NCBI RefSeq assembly: GCF_963678635.1
Contig: NC_087068.1
Coordinates: 4,611,079-4,675,078, forward strand
DNA from: Symsagittifera roscoffensis
Lineage: Eukaryota > Xenacoelomorpha > Acoela > Convolutidae
Direction: 5' to 3'
DNA: 64,000 bases
Both the position numbers and the translations under genes were made by a program. Positions 42,079-54,536 of the stretch are shown here, one piece after another. Position 1 is the stretch's first letter. The number at the start of each line of letters is the position of its first letter. The notes under the pieces were generated by a model, which searched no databases, had not been told where the DNA came from, and worked only from the letters and a program-made list of their open reading frames with translations.

Positions 42079-45000
42079 ATGAAAAAGTCCACGGACTCGT
42101 GGAACAAGATAAGAGACCTGAGACACACTCTTATCCAGTATCTCTTACATCAAAATCGCTTTGGAACGGGAGAAGACGAGACGATTGAAAGAGAGGAGGA
42201 TGTTAGACGACATGTGGGAGGCATGTCACTGTTAACCGATCTGAGCTTGGCCATGAGAACCGATCCCTTGGTGCTGATCAGAGGAGTCACGGAGTTCGTG
42301 ACAGTGATCTATGGACCAGCAGTCACGTTTGCGTTCCCAGACGTCAAAGTGGAAGCGTATAGGAGGTCGGTGCTGCACCTGAACCTCATATCAGCGGTGG
42401 ACGGTAGTGCACTGAACTGGTGTGAGCAGCGCACGTTGCGGGAACTCATGAGCGAAGATCTGTTGTTTGCAAAGATATCAGAACCAGAGATGACAGTCAT
42501 CAATTTCGACGATCACTTCCGTGATCGCATGGGAGAAGTAGAGAGAGGACACGTCGAAGTGTTTCCAAAGCTATGGAATCTGAGGCCCTATGACAAAACG
42601 AATGGTGAATTAACCAGGGTGCCTCGTCGCACTGCAGCGTATCACAAAGTGAGAGAAGGAACGAAAGACTGGGGCGATTACGAAAGGCTACCGGAAACAA
42701 TCCCGGAATTCCCTCGGGATTCAGAAGTTTGTTGCTCGGAGCAGTCTCCGTGGTACAAGCTCCTAGATTGAGAGCGTTTGAGACCAATGAACGGAGGGTA
42801 GGGAATTTCGAGGCGACGATGGACACGTATTTTGTGGGAAGAAATGCCGCTGTGTTACAGTACAAACGATTTGCCTACACGGATCGAGCGACGAGAAGGC
42901 GAATAAGCAATGTCGCGACTCCCAAGCCTGGAAGGTTTGATGAAGAATGGGCGGGACTAGGCTTGGCGCCTATGAGAATGAGAGGCAGGACTGAGCTGCC
43001 TGAGGCCTCTTTGATCCTGACGAGTGTAAAATCGGAAATGAAGACATTAGGAACGCTACAAACGAGAACCTTCTTAGCACCCTTCGGCTGCGAGGAAGTC
43101 AAAGTGGTTCATGGAGAAGAGGAAGATGGATCGGCCGGTACGTTGCTCATACCTAAATTCCCAGAGGAAGCCGACAATGATGAAAAAGGACAATCGAGCT
43201 CGAAGAAAGATAAATCAGAAGGAGAGGACGGACAGGGAGGAAGCCGTCAAACGGAAGAACCCATGCAACAGGATCAAGCTGGTGGGGAAGACGATAGGGC
43301 ATCGACAGGAGGAACATCCAGCCTGGATTTCAATATCTTCAGTGATCTTGAGATCAATGCGGATACGTTGGAAACGACTGAGCCAGCGGATGAAGGCATC
43401 TCGACATTGGAGCCTCAGTCAGCCTTTACGGAAATGAAACGGAATTTGCCGGAGAGCAGCTCTCCTGGCAATTCAAGAAATAGCGAACAAAGAATCCTCA
43501 TGGAGTCACCTAGGAGGAGAAGAATAGAGGGCTCAGCTAGAGTACTTTTCTTGTGAACGTTGCCCGAAGATGAATGGGAAGTACATCACCGAGACCACGA
43601 GAGTAGGACGGGATGCAAATTGAACCGAGTGGCGTTCATGGAAGAAGTCTGGACAGTGGTTCAGAGCTATGGGACCCAGTCCATCCTCAAAACAGGTCTC
43701 AACCGACCGTTAATGCGGGAAATCCTTGACAAACTGGACGAATGTGAAGGGAGATTGAGTGAGTTGTTGATTGACTCAGCCACTGACGAAAGTGAGGCGA
43801 ACTCTCCCATCAAGATGACGCCGCAGGACGACAAAGGAGAAGTGGTGTATCTGTCAAGAACCAGAAAAAGGACGATGCGATCAAAGTTGGTGATTGACAA
43901 GATTAATGAGATGAAAATGAAATTAGGCAGCAGAGTGATGCCGAGAAGAGTAGGAAAAACGAAGGTGGATTCAGAGATATCGGTGAAAGTCGCAAATTCA
44001 GCAAAGAGAAAGCGAGTCGAGGAGATCATGGATTTGGGACAAGGCGACTATCAATTGACCGGCACGGACAAGGTGCTGACTGATATAACGATGGTGCCAC
44101 CCATTCTCATGGCCGGGATGAAGTCAACAGGCTATAAATCCAGAAGGAGTGACCGCACTCTGACATGAGCAACCTTAGAGATGGAGATACTCAACCAATG
44201 TGGAGAGAGTACGATGAGGGACTTTAAGCCATCTCCCATGAATCACGGAAAGGGAAGTGTCGCAGGACAACTAGTACCAGTAGAATACAACCGACTGACA
44301 GTGTCGGAGACTGTGTCAATAGATGAACCCGCCGGTGGATACATGGAGATGCTAGAATACCGAAACTCGGCTAGAGGGTATTTGATGGCTTTAGAAGACA
44401 AGGGTGCCATGGACGGTTATCTAGAAACGATGTTGCAAGGCACCACCCTCAAACAAAAGGCGTACGGGACCTTAGCGTCGTCTGAGATACAGGCAGAGAC
44501 GATAGAGCAGTTGGTGAGCCTTCCATGGAAAGCGGTAGTATCGAGATACTTTGAGGAAGAGATGAGGACTGCGCCGAAAATGCATGCTCTCATGGCAAAG
44601 CCTTATGTGAGGACAGAGTTGCAATTGAGATTTGCATGGTGCCTGATGGGACTGACTCGTGAAGAGTACGATTCGGAAGAAAGGAAGAGATCAGAGGAAG
44701 AGAAAGTTTTCCTTATGACAAATCTGAGGGATCTGATGACCCAAGAGGGAGCAGCAATAGCGTTTGCAAAACGGAGAGACGCTCTCTGTTTCATTCGATT
44801 CATGGTAGAACAGATCTCGGTACCAGCATTGAATACCTGTGTTAAGATGGTGAGGGAGGGCGACGCACGAGCGAAAGCCTTACTCCTATTAGCACTGCTG
44901 GATATGCATCAAAGCAAACCGATGAGGGTGAACATGAAAGAACCCGAAGAGTTAGAGCCCATGAGAAAGATAGACGAAATAAGAAGATTCTGGAACAAGG

Positions 45001-46505
45001 AGCTGAGACTCACTAAAGAATCTATGGGAGCATTGCCGAAGTCCAGTGAATACTGTGGACCAATTAAGAAGAAGTTGTACAGCTACGTGTTCGGAGTAAT
45101 AGGGATGGCGTATAATCCGTTCCTGAGTGAAGACATACGCGATTGCTTCTTCGATTACGAGCAAGCAGTGTTGCTAAGATTCTGGATGTCGAGAATCGTG
45201 ACGATTAAAAGCGCTACCAATCCTCTGAATAAATTGGGATTGATCTTGGAGGAAGAGGTGACTGCACCTTCCGTACCAAAATCCGACAAAAGAGTGGAGT
45301 TTGGGTTGGGATTCTCGGATGAATTGCTGAGGACGAGCTTAATGGTGGTGTGGGAATTGATGAGGCCATCATGGTGTCCTAGTCCCAACGCTGATTCGAT
45401 TCTGAGAGCGACACAGGACGTGCAGAGGGAATTGAATGCAGACTGTAACCTGCGTGACCTTAACATCATATACAATGTGATGACAACGGCCTCTAGGAGC
45501 AACGGGGAAGATAAAGTGGAGTTGCCTGGCTGGGGACCAGAAGACTGGGTTAAACATGGTAGCTGTCTGGCGGAAGTCTGTGGACTGGAGGGTCACGTTT
45601 GTGGAGGTCTGGACTGTGTGAAGACCATGGAGAAGCAACACAAGCAATTGACGGTATTGTTTGGAAACGTAGTGATGAAAACAAAGACGGAAACGGAACT
45701 GATAGCAGACTGTCATTGAGGAACCGACGTGAATCTAGTGACTGCACTAGGATTCTACAGCATGTTTGGTTCTTTAGAGTCACTATTGAATCTAGAGCAG
45801 AAACATGAGATGGTTACAGCCATCAGTGTAGAAGTGTTCCCAGGAGTTCTGCAGACTGAGCAGAAATACATAGGAAAATGGAGGGAAGCGATCGAGACGG
45901 AAATGAATATCAGACACAGTGAAACTTATTGTAGACCATCAGGAGCCCGATATTTGGTTGGTTCAACATTGGCTCCAATGTGCAAGAGTAGATACCCTGT
46001 ACATTTCGTAGCTGTGGACGTGAAGAGTACGAGAACGATCGAGGATCAAGCCTTCTCAGTACCAAAATGTGTGAGACTAACAAGAATGTCTGAAAGGTCA
46101 TACGAGTTGCTATGTAAGATGTTCTCAGCAGTTCCAGAAAGAACCAAAGAAGAATTGGAGTCAATACTAGGAAAGAAGTTCATGGGATACGTGAGTGGGA
46201 ACTTCAGTGACTTCGAGAGACAGAAACAGAGAGGATCAACTGTCACAGATTACAATACAGTAGACGAGAATGATGAAGTACACCAAGTGATGATGGAAGT
46301 GGAACCATTACTGGAAGCTTCGGGAAAACGCAGTTGGAGGAGCATCAAGTTGACACCTGACGAGTTTCCTTGCCACTGCTTGTTACAGACTTGGTGGTAT
46401 CCCAAGCGTAGTAATCTGATGTTGATCTGGGACTCTGGAGAGCTGCTCTCCATGGGTTTACCGGACTCATCACAGCCCATAACAATAGTGATAGTGGAGT
46501 TATGA
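42079..46505 (+). pseudogene. ORF3: unrecognised protein of about 1475 codons, broken
   Basis: Start ATG 42079 (MKKSTDSWNKIRDL) is conserved at 61628 in copy B. Pieces: 42079-42771 in one frame; a +2 insertion near 42710; then 42729-43556, 43560-44168, 44181-45719 and 45729-46505 in a single frame separated by TGA, TGA and TGA codons. Copy B has GGA at the first two. Recognisable zones: VTFAFPDVKV and VINFDDHF region; a basic/aromatic block (RAFETNERR, YFVGRNAA); an acidic, Ser/Gln-rich linker (43150-43450); a charged region with MKMKLGSRVMPRRVGK; a helical region; and a Cys/His cluster C-x4-C-x4-H-x-C-x4-C about 45568-45618. I recognise no family. Length and its place in the cassette suggest a structural or multidomain role. 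Confidence 0.7.
46502..46505 (+). promoter_or_regulatory. ATGA overlap (ORF4 start, ORF3 stop)
   Basis: ORF3 ends GTG GAG TTA TGA while ORF4 starts ATG ATG GCG, overlapping by four bases. This is the classical arrangement for stop-start coupled translation. Confidence 0.55.
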
Positions 46506-47014
46506 TGGCGATACGATGGCTGGAGGCTCATGTAAGAGAAAACAACAGACAGGAAGCGCCAACGAGAGAACAGTTGCAGAAGTTGAATTGTCTAAAAGAT
46601 TTAGATCTTTTTGAAACAATGTGCAAAATTCTGATCATTCCGATGGAAGTGAAGAGGATATGGGCAAGAAAACGATTGATGCCATGGTTCAGAGCTGACA
46701 TGACTGCATGGTTGTACGAGTATGCCAAGAAGCATATGTCGAAGCACGGCAGGGTGTATAGTGGATATCAGCTGGACATTGGAGCGGGAGCCTTCAAGCG
46801 AGCCTTCGTGACTCATCGGAATGCAGTGACCACCGCAGTGAAAAGAATCTCCAGGACAAGTGAACGTAGTGGAAAAGAAAAGGAGGAGATGTTGAAGGAA
46901 GATTTGGAGAGAAATGTGACGTTGTGTCTCCACAACGGCTTCTACAGGAACAGAGAATCCAACGTGGATCCCCTACCTTGTTGCAAAACAGAGCGTAGAA
47001 GAGCAGAAGTGTGA
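46502..47014 (+). CDS. ORF4: small basic protein of unknown function
   Basis: 170 codons starting MMAIRWLEAHVREN. Its conserved core is shared with the deleted copy: LNCLKDLDLFETMCKIL, KRIWARKRLMPWFRADM, AWLYEYAKKHMSKHG, YSGYQLDIGAGAFKRAF. It is followed by a basic stretch (KRISRTSERSGKEK) and CLHNGFYRN...LPCCK. Predicted mostly helical, net positive. Extra bases in CTTGTTGCAAAACAG end the frame early here; the deleted copy shows the original acidic tail. A basic small protein encoded last, which can fuse to the Gag start in a derivative, might be an RNA-binding accessory factor; function unknown. Confidence 0.65.
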   Translation: MMAIRWLEAHVRENNRQEAPTREQLQKLNCLKDLDLFETMCKILIIPMEVKRIWARKRLMPWFRADMTAWLYEYAKKHMSKHGRVYSGYQLDIGAGAFKRAFVTHRNAVTTAVKRISRTSERSGKEKEEMLKEDLERNVTLCLHNGFYRNRESNVDPLPCCKTERRRAEV

Positions 47015-47169
47015 GGAGGACTGCTTCCAACAGCGTCAGGATAGCTAACGATGTGTTACAAGACACAGAGACTGAAAGTGCGGAGTCAATATCACAGGAG
47101 GAGGAAATGGAACATTGATGAATGGCCGAAAGAACAAGAAGCAAAAGGAAAGAGATGAAATTAGAAGAA

Positions 47170-47193
47170 TTTAGAAGTTTTAGAACTTCTAAA
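47170..47193 (+). other. Perfect hairpin in 3' untranslated region, copy A
   Basis: Ten-base stem TTTAGAAGTT / AACTTCTAAA with TTAG loop, identical to the one at 23896. Confidence 0.7.
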
Positions 47194-47521
47194 CGACAAA
47201 AAAGAAGAAAACAAAGGAGTGACGAAGAAAAGTTAAAACTCAGAATTGTTTTATGTGTGTGAAAAAATCAAGTGAGAAACCAAGCAACCAAGTTGTAATT
47301 GAAAACTGAAACATTTAGTTGAGTTTTGAACATTGGAGAATTTGTTGCGTTTATAAATTTGCATTTTGATTTTTAGCGAAGTGGCTTTAGAGACACTTAT
47401 TATTTATTTAGAAAGACTTAAGTGGAAAGTATATTTAAATATCCCAGCCTGCATGATTGTTTTTAATCACTTAGGAAAACTGATCACTTTGTGGTGACAT
47501 GAAAGACTTGAGTAATCTCTT

Positions 47522-47532
47522 GAAAAGGGAGA
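47522..47532 (+). promoter_or_regulatory. Polypurine tract before LTR2
   Basis: GAAAAGGGAGA immediately upstream of the LTR2 start TGTTACA, matching the tract before LTR1. Confidence 0.85.
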
Positions 47533-47533
47533 T

Positions 47534-48868
47534 TGTTACATTGTTCTTTCTAACCACAGAGTTCCTTAGTTTTAATATTCAGGACAATAAACAAGCAAGA
47601 TTTCCGAAGGGAAGGAGCATAGTAGGATAATTTTAATTTGTTGGTTGGCAGGACTGTCTTGCAAACCAGCAGCTTTTTAAATCTAAGAGAAAGGTTTTTA
47701 GTCAGGACATTGACATTGGAGGTCAGAAAAGACATTTTTATCTTGAGTCAAGTCCTCAGTGTGCAGATTAATGAAAGAATTTGAGGGCTATAGTGATATA
47801 GTGTGATGCCATATGTATTCTGCAGTGAGTCGATGTTATGTGGATAAAACTGATTACGTGCATTTTGTAAATTCTGTTCGATGACACTGTGCCGATTATA
47901 CGAACATTGCCAGATTCAATGAGGACATTGACCGGACTGTCCGGGGAGTATGTGACATTCGACCAGAATGGCCAAAATGCAATCTCTGCGGAATTCGAAT
48001 TTTTAGCAGCAAGCCCTCCGGATTGGTGGTTATTGAGAGTTAAGAACGTTATTTGAACGATTAGCCAAACGGCGAGGGCCGGAATTTTCTGGTATTTTAA
48101 AATTTCAAAAATTCGAATTATGACGTCATATTTCTGAGAAATGTCAGAAACGGCCATTTTGGCAAAAACGAGAAAGAAAAACAGAACAACTTTATCTGCG
48201 ATAGCGAACAGGACAAAAATCGAAATTAAAAACGACAACGAGTTACAGAGTAGCAGAGAACACTCCGAGTTGCAACTATTGTGCCGCTAAAATAGTTGCA
48301 AGGCCGTTGCGAACAACGGTGAAGGGTAAGAGACAGCCTTCCGGATTAGGAGGAAATCAAGACTAACGAGCTTGATTCAGCGGATTCGTCAAGCCGGAAG
48401 GGTAAAGGAACTGAAACTTTTATCCTGCCACGTAAACTTTTAGCATCTTGTCATGTCCTGACCTGAATTTAATTGATATTTGGATTAGTTTTGACAAGGA
48501 TGAGGAGCTAGGAGTTGAGGGGAAAGGGTTGATCCATCTTCGATGGAGATGATGATTTTTATCTACTGAACAAACACAATAATTCAATAAATAGTAATAG
48601 CCCTGTTTTTAGGAGTGACCTCGTGGTCCGGGGATACTGAGACCCAGCCATGAGCTCACTATTTGCATGTAATTAAGTTAATTTGAGCGTTCTGGTCGAA
48701 GCCGGAGAACAGTAACGCTTTTGTCGACCCGATGTTAGAAAGACCACCGAAAGTACTGGCTTGATAGAGACGGTGAAAAGCATGCAAAGCTCTGTCTAGA
48801 CGTTAGCCAGTCGTCTTAAGACTTAGTTTTGTTTTCCGTCGATATGTATCTTCCGGGCGAATGTTACA
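47534..48868 (+). repeat. LTR2, 1335 bp
   Basis: Same length and ends as LTR1 (TGTTACATTG...GAATGTTACA), about 97.5% identical by hand count. It keeps the twin hairpins (48270-48319, one mismatch in stem 1), the TGTCCGGGGAG motif (47938) and one AATAAA. Right of it, copy B begins directly in gag, so LTR2 is shared between A and B. Confidence 0.92.
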
Positions 48869-48871
48869 CAT

Positions 48872-50866
48872 GGACAAATTTGGTGTGGTGAGAACGATAA
48901 GCAAAGAGGTAAACACACCGGGCCAGTCGAGAGGCTTCGCGATTATGACAAATTCAGAGCCGCGAACTGGGGAGAGTAGAAACAAAGGGCTATGCAACGC
49001 ATTGGCGGATCCTGAGGTGGATAATGAAAAGACGTCGAGGCAGAGAGTCAAGGCCCGAATCTCGACTAGCACGAAGCTACCTGGGACCGACAGGGTTACA
49101 CCGCCACTAGTGACGCCACTCGTGGATAACGGGGCAGCACTAGAAGAAGCCTTGAACAACATAGTGGACAGTATAGGAGAACAAAATGAACAGATGTCCA
49201 TAAGAATGAGTTAACTAGAAAGAGCAGTTCACATTGAAAGAGAGGGTCTGCGGGAAGAAATAAACCGCAATTGACAAGAAGTTGGTAGAAGCGAAAAACG
49301 CTTGAAAGAAAGAACGGACGAGCACATAGCGAAGAACTTGTCGCGAATGACAAGAGAAGCGGAACAGAAAGAGTTGCGCTTAAGAGACGACATGGAAAAT
49401 TCAGCAAGAGCAGTCTTTTGGGACTCTTGACACAAAAATAGACGCGATGATGGAGAGGCGAACTCAGGCTATCATGGATAGAGTGGACGGGCTACTAGAC
49501 ATCAAGAGTGGACCAAAAGAAGGGGAACCGAACTCGGGATGTCCCAGCAGGGAGCCGAAGGTGAACTTCAATGACCATCAAAAGAGGAGGACATATGGAT
49601 CCACTAGATGTAGGGGCAGTTCATCAGGCTATGCCACAAGGGATAATAGAACATGGGGCCCGAACAGTAGAGCAAGTTCAACGGGTAACAGTCAGACCTC
49701 TAACGAACGACCAGTGCAAGGCACACATGCGACTGAGAAGTGATTCCCGTAACAGGAGATATGCGAGCCCAGGGAGGAGTCATGTGGGCCAAGGGGGAAA
49801 AACTCACGGCGATTCGGATTGCAGGGATGCACCGTATTCAGAGCCTTCGACAAGGTGTGAGAACACTAAGGCTGGGCATTCAAGGGATGCTACGGCAATG
49901 GCCACGGCCTTCGAACCCCTAAACAGGTCACTGGAGACATTCCTCACAAGGCTATCCAAGACCAAAGAACGCAGTGAGAAGTCCAGAAGGGTCTTTAAGA
50001 AACCAAGATGCTATAAAGACCAATCTGATGGCTGTATTGATACCTGGATAGAGGTATTGAAACTGCATTTCGAGGAAGAGGACTTGTCGGAAAGACAAGA
50101 ATGCAGTGCGCTCACCAGTAACTTGGAAGGGACAGCCCTGAACTGTGTCATGGCCAAGAAGCAATATCAGCGTGACACAGCCGAGAAAATCTTCGAAATC
50201 TTGGTAAACCGTTTTGAATCAGGAGTGCAGGGGCACCAGGCGATGATGCGCTTCGAGAAACGGAGACAACGAGAGGTTGAAACGATAGACAAGTTTCTAG
50301 ACGACTTGGAAATGCTGAGAAGACGCAGCCAACTGGATGAGTCAAACCGAAGGATGAACCTGGCAGTAGCCTCAAAATTCATCGATGGTGTGAAGAATGA
50401 TGAACTTCGGACAATGCTGGCAACGCATTACACAACACTATCAACCAATGCGCCAACACCAGAGGAGTTGAGGCTCAAGTCAAAAGAATATCTTTTATTC
50501 AGACCTCCTTCGAGATCTGGTTTTCATAAGAACAATTATGGCAATTTTAACAATGGGTCAGCAAACCAAGGGAACAACTAGTACAAACCGAGGGATGATA
50601 TGGACAAGAGACGCTCTTGTGCCAATTCCAGTTCAACGGATCATCATGTGTCAGCATGCCCAACTTAAAAACAAGGCATGCAAGCAATAGGCTTTAGCCT
50701 CGAGGACGAAGATGCGTCAGAATTGGACCATGAGGATTTCATGAGAGGAGTGATCACGAAATTCGGCCCGAGGTGTTTCTTTTGCGAATTGGAAGGTCAA
50801 TTTAAATCATATTGTCCGCAATTCTGGGATGCAGTGGCAGACATCAAGCATCCAATTCAAGAGTGA
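48872..50866 (+). pseudogene. gag: Gag of copy B, N-terminally truncated and broken
   Basis: Pieces 48872-49214, 49447-49743, 49571-50581 and 50678-50866. A TAA replaces a Glu codon at about 49212 and TGA occurs in the coiled coil (about 49273). The capsid-like region (DGCIDTWIEVLKLHFEEEDL) is intact within 49571-50581. TAG at 50579 and TAA at about 50666 flank the first knuckle, whose second Cys has changed (CANSSSTDHHVSAC). The second knuckle reads CFFCELEGQFKSYC, a CX2CX4QX4C variant that shows the original spacing lost in copy A. Confidence 0.85.
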
Positions 50867-52049
50867 AAGTCAGCAAGGCTCACCTGTTGAGTGAAACGGA
50901 GGCACGCAGAAAAGACAAACCTCAAGAGCTGGCGGCGAAGAAAATGCAAGCGGTAACTGAAGAGACACGTGAACCAGAACCAGTAACTGCGGCCGATGAC
51001 TTCAAGATTGATTATAGGGCAGCCGCGAGGGATGCTCTAAATAGAGTGCAGCAGGAACTGGTGACGAAAGAGATCGAACAAAAAGTGAAACTCGAACTGG
51101 AGATTGAGAAACTACAGGAGCAACTGAATACCTTCGAAGCAACGGAGGTCGAAGAGACTAAAGCGCCAAGCAGTTTGAGCATGAAACTTAATGTGATCTC
51201 CGTTCAGAGGTTCGGCATGGTGCCACAAAGAAGCAAGATACAGTCGATATTTTTAAGGGCTGGACACCAGGTAATCAGAAATCTGAGTGAACCCTCCGAG
51301 TTCACTTTGATGCATATGGACACATATGCAGATTATCTGAGGCAGGTGGAGCCACGCACTGAGTCGAGAGCTGTGCGAGCACTACTTACATCGGGTGGCC
51401 CGCGCACAAAAAATCTCATGGACGCTACCTGGAGGTCTAGGGGCCGTATCAAGTGATGCTGAAAGTGGATGGGATCAGTATCTACACTAGGACTTATGTA
51501 ACAACAGACAGTGACCAGATAGGGCAGATCTATTTGGATGAGGAGGAACTCAAAGTCCGCAGGATAGGCCATGACGCCATGATGGAACAAGATGCAGTAC
51601 ACATTGGATATGGAGCAGATGTGACCGCACATCTGCTCGACACCAACGGAACGAAAATCGGAGTCACAGGGCTTCTGGACACAGGAGCGGTAGTGAGTGT
51701 GATGCTAAAAAAAACTTGGGAAAGAATGGGCTTCACGAGGGAAGATCTGACTCCAACGAATCTCCGACAGGCCGCCGCCAATCGAGGGGCGATCTACGTA
51801 GCCGGAAGAACGCCGATAACAGTTCACCACATGGGAGGACGAGATCTATGGATGAGCTTCCTGGTAGCAGAGAATTTAAACGACGCCGACCAATTCATCT
51901 TGGGCAGAGATTTTTTCAGGAATTTTGACGTGATGATTGACTTGAACAACGGTCTGATACGGATTAGAAACCCGGACCGGAAGTATGTTAAGAAACCAAT
52001 TAATAGGATAATAACAGACGAAAACAAGGTGCCAATTTTTTTTAGATAG
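50857..52049 (+). pseudogene. pro: Protease region of copy B
   Basis: 50857-51456 (charged region after a 16-bp deletion near 50860) and 51453-52049 after a one-base loss near 51407. The retropepsin core is intact: GLLDTGAVVSVM, TWERMGFTREDL, DQFILGRDFFRNF. It shows that the TGA in copy A pro replaced a Trp codon. It ends at TAG four codons after the T8 run, with pol in the +1 frame. Confidence 0.87.
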
Positions 52050-54518
52050 AAAAGTAAAACTACAGCCAGGACAAGCTGTGGTGGCAATTCTTAGAATGAG
52101 AAATTTGAATTCGTTAAAGGATAGTAAACATGTTTGCTTAGTACCGAATCCAAGTAGTCAGAGTTCAGTGATTTTAGGCCAGAGCTTCTCGGTAACGCGA
52201 AACGGACTGTGTGTCAGTGTGTTATTGAACACACTGGACACCACGGTTTCAATCCAGCGTGGAGAGAAGCTTGGTTACGCTTTGCCGATGAGGACCGACT
52301 ATGAAGAGACACAAAACTTGAAGAAACATAATGTGAAAGACTCTACTTATCATGCCAACAAAGATAAAACTTTAAAGAGGATTAATGAATTAAAATCTAT
52401 TCATAAATTGTTTTCAATGAAATCCGAAACGGACGACGGCTTATCGAGCTGCTCGAATTTTCCGGAACGCCCCTCGTCATACGAACTAGAATCTGACAAA
52501 CCGGTTTTGCCAGAGATAGAACATTTAAAAGGGAAAATAGGTGAGGGAGATTTCGAAAAAATGCGGGTCGTTTTAAATTGGAACGCAGATGTATTTTCAA
52601 AACATAAAGCGGATATCGGTTGTTGTAACTTCGTCGAACACGAAATTGAACTGGAAGAAGGTGCCGTTCCACACAGAGAAGGCACGAGACGAATGACGCC
52701 ACACAATTCGGAAGCGTGCCGAGCGGAAATCGAAATGCTGCTCGAATACGACATGATAGAACCCTCGAAATTGCCATGGGCTTGCGGGGTAGTAATGGCG
52801 AAAAAGAAAGGGGCAGCTAAAATTTTGTTGTGATTTTCGCTATTTGAACGCGGTAATGATAAAAGATGCGTACCCGATACCGCGAATAGACGAGGGCCTC
52901 TCTAAGCTTGGTGATGCAAAGTTCTTCGCCACATTGGACTTGGGTTCTGCCTTCTGGCAGGTCCCTCTGCGGACGAAGGACAGAGAGAAAACCGGATTCG
53001 CGTGCGAAGTGGGGTTGTACCAGTGAAGAGGATGCCCTTCGGCTTGTGCAATGCAACGGCCACTTTTCAAAGACTGATGGCTCAGGCTTTGACCAGAGTG
53101 ACCAAGAAGTACGGGAATCTCGTGATGTGTTACGTGGATGACGTATTCATAGCGACACCGACCCTGGAAGACCACATTGATAGGCTCGATGAGGTCTTTG
53201 GATGCATGAAATGCAAACCATCAAAATGTGAAATCCTTAGGGATTCGATTGAGTACCTGGGAAGAATGGTGGACAGGCATGGTGTGAGGCCAGATCCCAA
53301 AGCAGTAGAGGCTGTGTTAACATGGAAGGCTCCCAGAACGGACACACAGCTCCTGAGCCTCCTAGGGTTTGCCAATTACTACCGGGAGTTCATAAAGGGA
53401 TATGCGGACAAGTTGTATCCGATGCAGAAGCTGATGCGCAACAAAGGGAAAAAGTTCGAATGTAATGATGAAGCACCAGTTGCCTTCGAGAACATAAAGC
53501 GGGAACTGTGCGAGCGCCAGTGCTAGGCATACCTACAGAGAAGGGCATGTATGTTCTTGACACAGACGCATCGGTAGTGGCCATTTCAGGAATATTGCAT
53601 AAGGAGCAGGAATGGAATGGAAGAACGGTTCTCCGTCCGATTGCATACGGCAGCAAGTTCTTGAGTGACACTGAGATGAAGTATGGCGCACCAAAAGCAG
53701 AAATGTTTGCAGTAGTCACATTTGTGGAAAAATACCGCGCATACTTGGGGAGCGCTCCCTTTAAGTTACGCGTAGACAACAGAGCGTTATCCGGGTTGAA
53801 GGCCTACTCGATGGATCAGAGTTATATTGGTAGATGGATAGTAAGATTGGATGGCTACCATATGATAATCGAACACAGGATGCGTGATAAACACCAGAAT
53901 GCTGATAGCCTCAGCAAGAAAACTGAGTTCTATGAAAAATTGGATCAGAAGCAAGCCAATCAGGCAGAAATAGAGGAGGGATTCTCGTTTCTGGACAAGG
54001 AAACTTATGAAGCGCTTCCCTTAACGAGATGGTTGGACAAGTCTGGATATCCAATTCCGGGACACCCTGAGTTACCTGTAGAGAAAGCAGCCGGACTAAA
54101 AATCCTATCCAAAAGGGACCCGGTGCCCTTGGATCTGTTGCTGCGCTCAAACCTGGTCCAGCAGGAACTCTCTCGCATGAACATAAACAGCCTCTCATTA
54201 CTGGACAAAACGGTGCAGCTCACACCGCAAGTGATGCGGATGCTGGGTGGATTGTTAGAAAGAGAAGTGACCAGAGATGACCCCGAGTGGACGGCAGCAG
54301 TGGCTTCACTAACAATCAGGGAGAAGGTGAAGATCACGCCGTCCAGACGACAACACGAAGAGAACGAGACAGATTGTAGGACAATAGTTCAGCAACTAGT
54401 ATCCTCAATACCACACGAGGTTTTAACCAGTACTTCTTACGGACGGAAAGAACAGGGGAGCAGCACGCGAAGAAAACCGTCACCTTTGTGGACCAGGATA
54501 AAGAAGGTGAAAAGGTAG
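52040..54518 (+). pseudogene. pol: RT/RNase H of copy B, frameshifted
   Basis: Pieces 52078-52833, 52844-53026, 53002-53526 and 53508-54518. Breaks: indels around 52815-52845 (AAAGGGGCAGCTAAAATT), one base lost at 53025 (GTACCAGTGAAGAGG) and a small deletion at 53515. RT motif reads YVDDVFIA; GLKC upstream of KPSKCEIL is reduced by a 15-bp deletion. RNase H retains DTDAS, KAEMFAVVTF and NADSLSK. DIGCCNF shows that the TGA in copy A pol was a Cys codon. Confidence 0.9.
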
Positions 54519-54536
54519 AACAAAACCTTTGATCAA

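Larger units (their letters stand above)
47015..47533 (+). other. 3' untranslated region of copy A
   Basis: Remnant of the ORF4 tail to about 47117, then a purine-rich stretch, a perfect 10-bp hairpin at 47170-47193 and the polypurine tract GAAAAGGGAGA at 47522-47532. Nearly identical to 23740-24259. Confidence 0.75.
24260..48868 (+). mobile_element. Giant Ty3/gypsy-like LTR retrotransposon, copy A, 24.6 kb
   Basis: Two 1335-bp LTRs flank an internal region of about 21.9 kb: ~3-kb leader, gag, pro, RT/RNase H, integrase with C-terminal macrodomain, and an extra cassette (ORF2 with SGNH domain, ORF2b, ORF3, ORF4). Integrase lies after RNase H, and the YVDD RT and FLGFANYYREF region assign it to Ty3/gypsy rather than Ty1/copia order. 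Typical members are 5-10 kb, so this is exceptionally long. It is inactive because of stops in pro, pol and ORF3 and a frameshift plus a deletion in ORF2. Both LTRs adjoin other partial copies, so no target-site duplication can be seen. Confidence 0.93.

Noticed and set aside
24260-48868. Assignment as a retrovirus with env
   Set aside because: ORF2-ORF4 show no signal peptide, transmembrane segment or fusion-peptide pattern that I can see; the post-integrase ORF is an SGNH protein instead.
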